DNA from: Helicobacteraceae bacterium
Lineage (GTDB): Bacteria > Campylobacterota > Campylobacteria > Campylobacterales > Helicobacteraceae
Direction of reading: 5' to 3'
Assembly (NCBI GenBank): GCA_900770765.1
Contig: CAAGLK010000134.1
Location: 11,498-75,497, forward strand
DNA length: 64,000 nt
Numbering within the stretch: the stretch's first letter is position 1; each line of letters opens with the position of its first letter. Below the pieces are notes generated by a model. It saw only the letters and a program-made list of their open reading frames with translations. It was not told the origin of the DNA and did no database searches. Below, piece by piece: positions 62,246 through 64,000 of this stretch. The position numbers were made by a program, and so were the translations under genes.

Positions 62246-63805
62246 CTAAATTTTACGATAGCTAAGGGCTTCTAAAAGATGCTCTTTTGCTATTGTTTTT
62301 GCATTTTCTAAATCTGCTATGCTTCTTGCGACCCTTAATATTTTATTCACACTCCGCCTAGATAGCCCAAATCTATCAATAGCCTTTTGTAAAACCGCCT
62401 CTCCATCGGCTTCTAGCGCACAAAATCGCTCAAGCTCCGCCCCACTAAGTCTAGCATTAAAGCAGCTCTGCCCTCTGCTTTTTTGCATTACAAAAGCCTT
62501 TAAAACTTTTTCTTGCAATTCTTTAGAAGCTACTCTATGGCTACTTTGCACACCTTCTTGCATATTTACAAATAAATCAATCCTATCCCAAAAAGGCTCT
62601 GAAATGCGATTTTTATACGCATTAATTTCTTTTTGATTACATCTACACTCTTTGTTTAAACTTAAAAGATTCCCACATGGGCAAGGATTCATCGCACCTA
62701 CAAACATAAAATCGGCTGGATATTCTGCCTTTACTTGTGCGCGTGAGAGTGTAAAATTATGATTTTCTAAAGGTTCTCTTAAGGATTCCAACAAACTTCG
62801 CTTAAAATGCGGCAATTCATCAAAAAATAAAACTCCATGATTTGCTAGCCCAATTTCACCAGGCTTTACAACTTGCCCTACACAGCTCCCTAAAATAGCC
62901 GCTATTGTCGTGCTATGATGAGGATTCCTAAAAGGTCTAGTAGGCTCTATTTTTAGAGAATTTGCCGCAAGCTCTAAAATCTCACCTATGCTTAAAGGCG
63001 GTAAAATATATGGAATCCTAGAAGAAATCATACTCTTCCCACTTCCAGCACTTCCTTCAAATAAAATATTGTGGAATCCACAAGCGGCAATTAACGCCGC
63101 CCTCTTCGCCCTATCTTGCCCTACAATCTCATAAAAATCCAACGCAAAATCACTAGAATAATAAAAAGGCTCATCATTAATTAAAATATGTTTAAAAGGC
63201 AAAAACGCCTTAAAAGATTCTAGCGGCGGTGGGTCTTTTAAAATCTCTATAGCTTCTTTTAAGGATTCCGCGAAATACGCCTTTAAATGCGGAATCTTAG
63301 AGTAAAACTCCTTGCCCTCTTTTGGTAAAATAAATACAAAATTATCTTTTTTACTGCGACTTAAAAGCGAAAATAATAAAGGATAAATAGAGTTAGAATC
63401 CTTAATTCTCCCATCAAGCCCAAGCTCTCCAAAGGCGAAATATTTTATCTCTTCTTTAATGCTAGAATCCTCTGTTTCCTTAGAGGATTCCACCCCTTCT
63501 AGCATTTCTCCTTTAATATCACAATGGTCATATAAAGCTATTAATAAGGCAATAGGCAAGTCAAAAAAGCTTCCTTGCTTTGGCAAATCAGATGGCGAGA
63601 GATTTACGGTGATTTTTAGCGGTGGGAAGTGAAAGTCATTTGCTAAAAGTGAAGATTGCACCCTTTGCTTTGATTCTTGAATCGCCCCACCAGCTAATCC
63701 TGTAATGCAAAATGCCGGCAACGCCCTAGTAAAGCTAACCTCAACTTCTACAATATTTGCCACAAAGCCAACTTGTGCCGCACAATGCAACACTCTAACG
63801 CCCAT
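62246..63805 (-). CDS. comM: YifB/ComM-family AAA+ ATPase (Mg-chelatase-like)
   Basis: A 519-residue protein: N-terminal ChlI-like domain with FCITGLAGGAIQESKQRV and VNLSPSDLPKQGSFFDLPIAL, AAA+ core with Walker A EGSAGSGKSM near 253, Walker B GVLFFDELPHF, and the zinc-finger-like NPCPCGN with later Cys (KECRC). The C-terminal GLSRRSVNKILRVARSIADLE is also typical. ComM is a hexameric branch-migration helicase that promotes integration of incoming DNA in natural transformation. The start lies just after a gap leading to a divergent gene. Confidence 0.92.
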   Translation of the reverse strand: MGVRVLHCAAQVGFVANIVEVEVSFTRALPAFCITGLAGGAIQESKQRVQSSLLANDFHFPPLKITVNLSPSDLPKQGSFFDLPIALLIALYDHCDIKGEMLEGVESSKETEDSSIKEEIKYFAFGELGLDGRIKDSNSIYPLLFSLLSRSKKDNFVFILPKEGKEFYSKIPHLKAYFAESLKEAIEILKDPPPLESFKAFLPFKHILINDEPFYYSSDFALDFYEIVGQDRAKRAALIAACGFHNILFEGSAGSGKSMISSRIPYILPPLSIGEILELAANSLKIEPTRPFRNPHHSTTIAAILGSCVGQVVKPGEIGLANHGVLFFDELPHFKRSLLESLREPLENHNFTLSRAQVKAEYPADFMFVGAMNPCPCGNLLSLNKECRCNQKEINAYKNRISEPFWDRIDLFVNMQEGVQSSHRVASKELQEKVLKAFVMQKSRGQSCFNARLSGAELERFCALEADGEAVLQKAIDRFGLSRRSVNKILRVARSIADLENAKTIAKEHLLEALSYRKI

Positions 63806-63923
63806 AACTCACCCCAAGATTTTATTAATAGCAATTGTAACACGCATTTTAAGGATTTTGCAAATTACATTTTACTTTTATCATAAACTAATTATAATTT
63901 TTAAAAAAATGGAGTTAGAATCC

Positions 63924-64000
63924 TTGAATAAATTAAAATTTAATTTAATATATTTTTATCTTTTTTGTCTGCTTTTTATAAGTGGAATCCTACTTCTTAT
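63924..64000 (+). CDS. Start of a membrane-protein gene (runs off the window)
   Basis: Open frame of 25 visible codons from a TTG preceded by GGAG at good spacing; an in-frame ATG at 63909 is the alternative but has no ribosome site. The visible sequence (MNKLKFNLIYFYLFCLLF and on) is a membrane or signal segment. Divergent from comM. The identity cannot be determined. Confidence 0.5.
   Translation, partial: MNKLKFNLIYFYLFCLLFISGILLL

Overview
The window reads as a chromosomal segment of an A+T-rich Campylobacterota genome, most likely an enterohepatic Helicobacter. The gene content and order support this: an mqnA-type menaquinone (futalosine pathway) gene, a TAT-exported NiFe uptake hydrogenase hydABC, a remote CheZ next to a U32 peptidase gene (the arrangement I recall for H. 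pylori HP0170-HP0169), the frr-pyrE-atpB region, a molybdate operon with an extra TOBE gene, a truncated haemoglobin divergent from an NssR-type regulator (as in C. jejuni), and N-glycan genes resembling C. jejuni pglK, pglI and pglJ. The species cannot be fixed from sequence alone; an N-glycosylating species such as those around H. pullorum/H. canadensis fits. I see no rRNA, tRNA, CRISPR array, prophage or intact insertion sequence.

Layout. 1-4.4 kb: the 5' part of an HDOD gene, mqnA, then ndk-DUF177-rpmF-plsX-fabH (nucleotide, ribosome and lipid genes). 4.5-6.7 kb: an alpha-1,3-fucosyltransferase preceded by a (CT)14 tract inside a short leader ORF, then about 440 bp without a gene, built of nested inverted and direct repeats. 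6.7-10.3 kb: hydABC. 10.4-14.3 kb: ppc and argD. 14.6-19.1 kb: the lactate module lctP-lutABC. 19.2-22.5 kb: cdsA, dxr, htrA. 22.6-25.9 kb (minus): secG, frr, pyrE, RDD protein, atpB, thiE-like. 26-28.4 kb: a fused type IIG-like restriction-methylase. 28.5-31.7 kb: a Na/Pi cotransporter and a type II NADH dehydrogenase-like protein. 31.8-36.6 kb: an accessory block with a 2-oxoglutarate/Fe oxygenase and a three-gene restriction-modification cassette (two methylases plus a candidate nuclease). 36.7-39.8 kb: grpE, two small unknown genes, dnaK, behind a consensus sigma70 promoter. 40-42.4 kb: M23 peptidase, class II aldolase-like protein, HAD phosphatase. 42.4-46 kb: modE-modA-TOBE-modB-modC with a ModE-like operator inside the first promoter. 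46-48.9 kb: nadE, a DegT-family protein lacking the PLP lysine, lpxK. 48.9-53.7 kb: an OmpA-family outer-membrane protein, a CheX-domain protein, ruvX, U32 peptidase, cheZ. 53.8-57.3 kb: MBL hydrolase, ctb, nssR-like regulator, ilvA, CoA-binding protein. 57.3-62.2 kb: pglK, pglI, an unassigned GT4, pglJ. 62.2 kb to the end: comM/yifB and the start of a membrane-protein gene.

Themes: quinone-linked respiration on H2, lactate and NADH (hydABC, lctP-lutABC, the NDH-2-like protein, mqnA); surface glycans (fucosyltransferase, N-glycan genes, lpxK); three DNA methylase genes in two separate restriction-modification loci; and stress and nitrosative defence (htrA, grpE/dnaK, ctb). The strongest unexplained signals are the (CT)n leader upstream of the fucosyltransferase, which in one repeat register would end exactly on the enzyme's start codon; the GGAATC/GATTCC word that recurs throughout and forms hairpin arms and the direct repeats around two palindromic elements; and the DegT-family protein with serine in place of the catalytic lysine.
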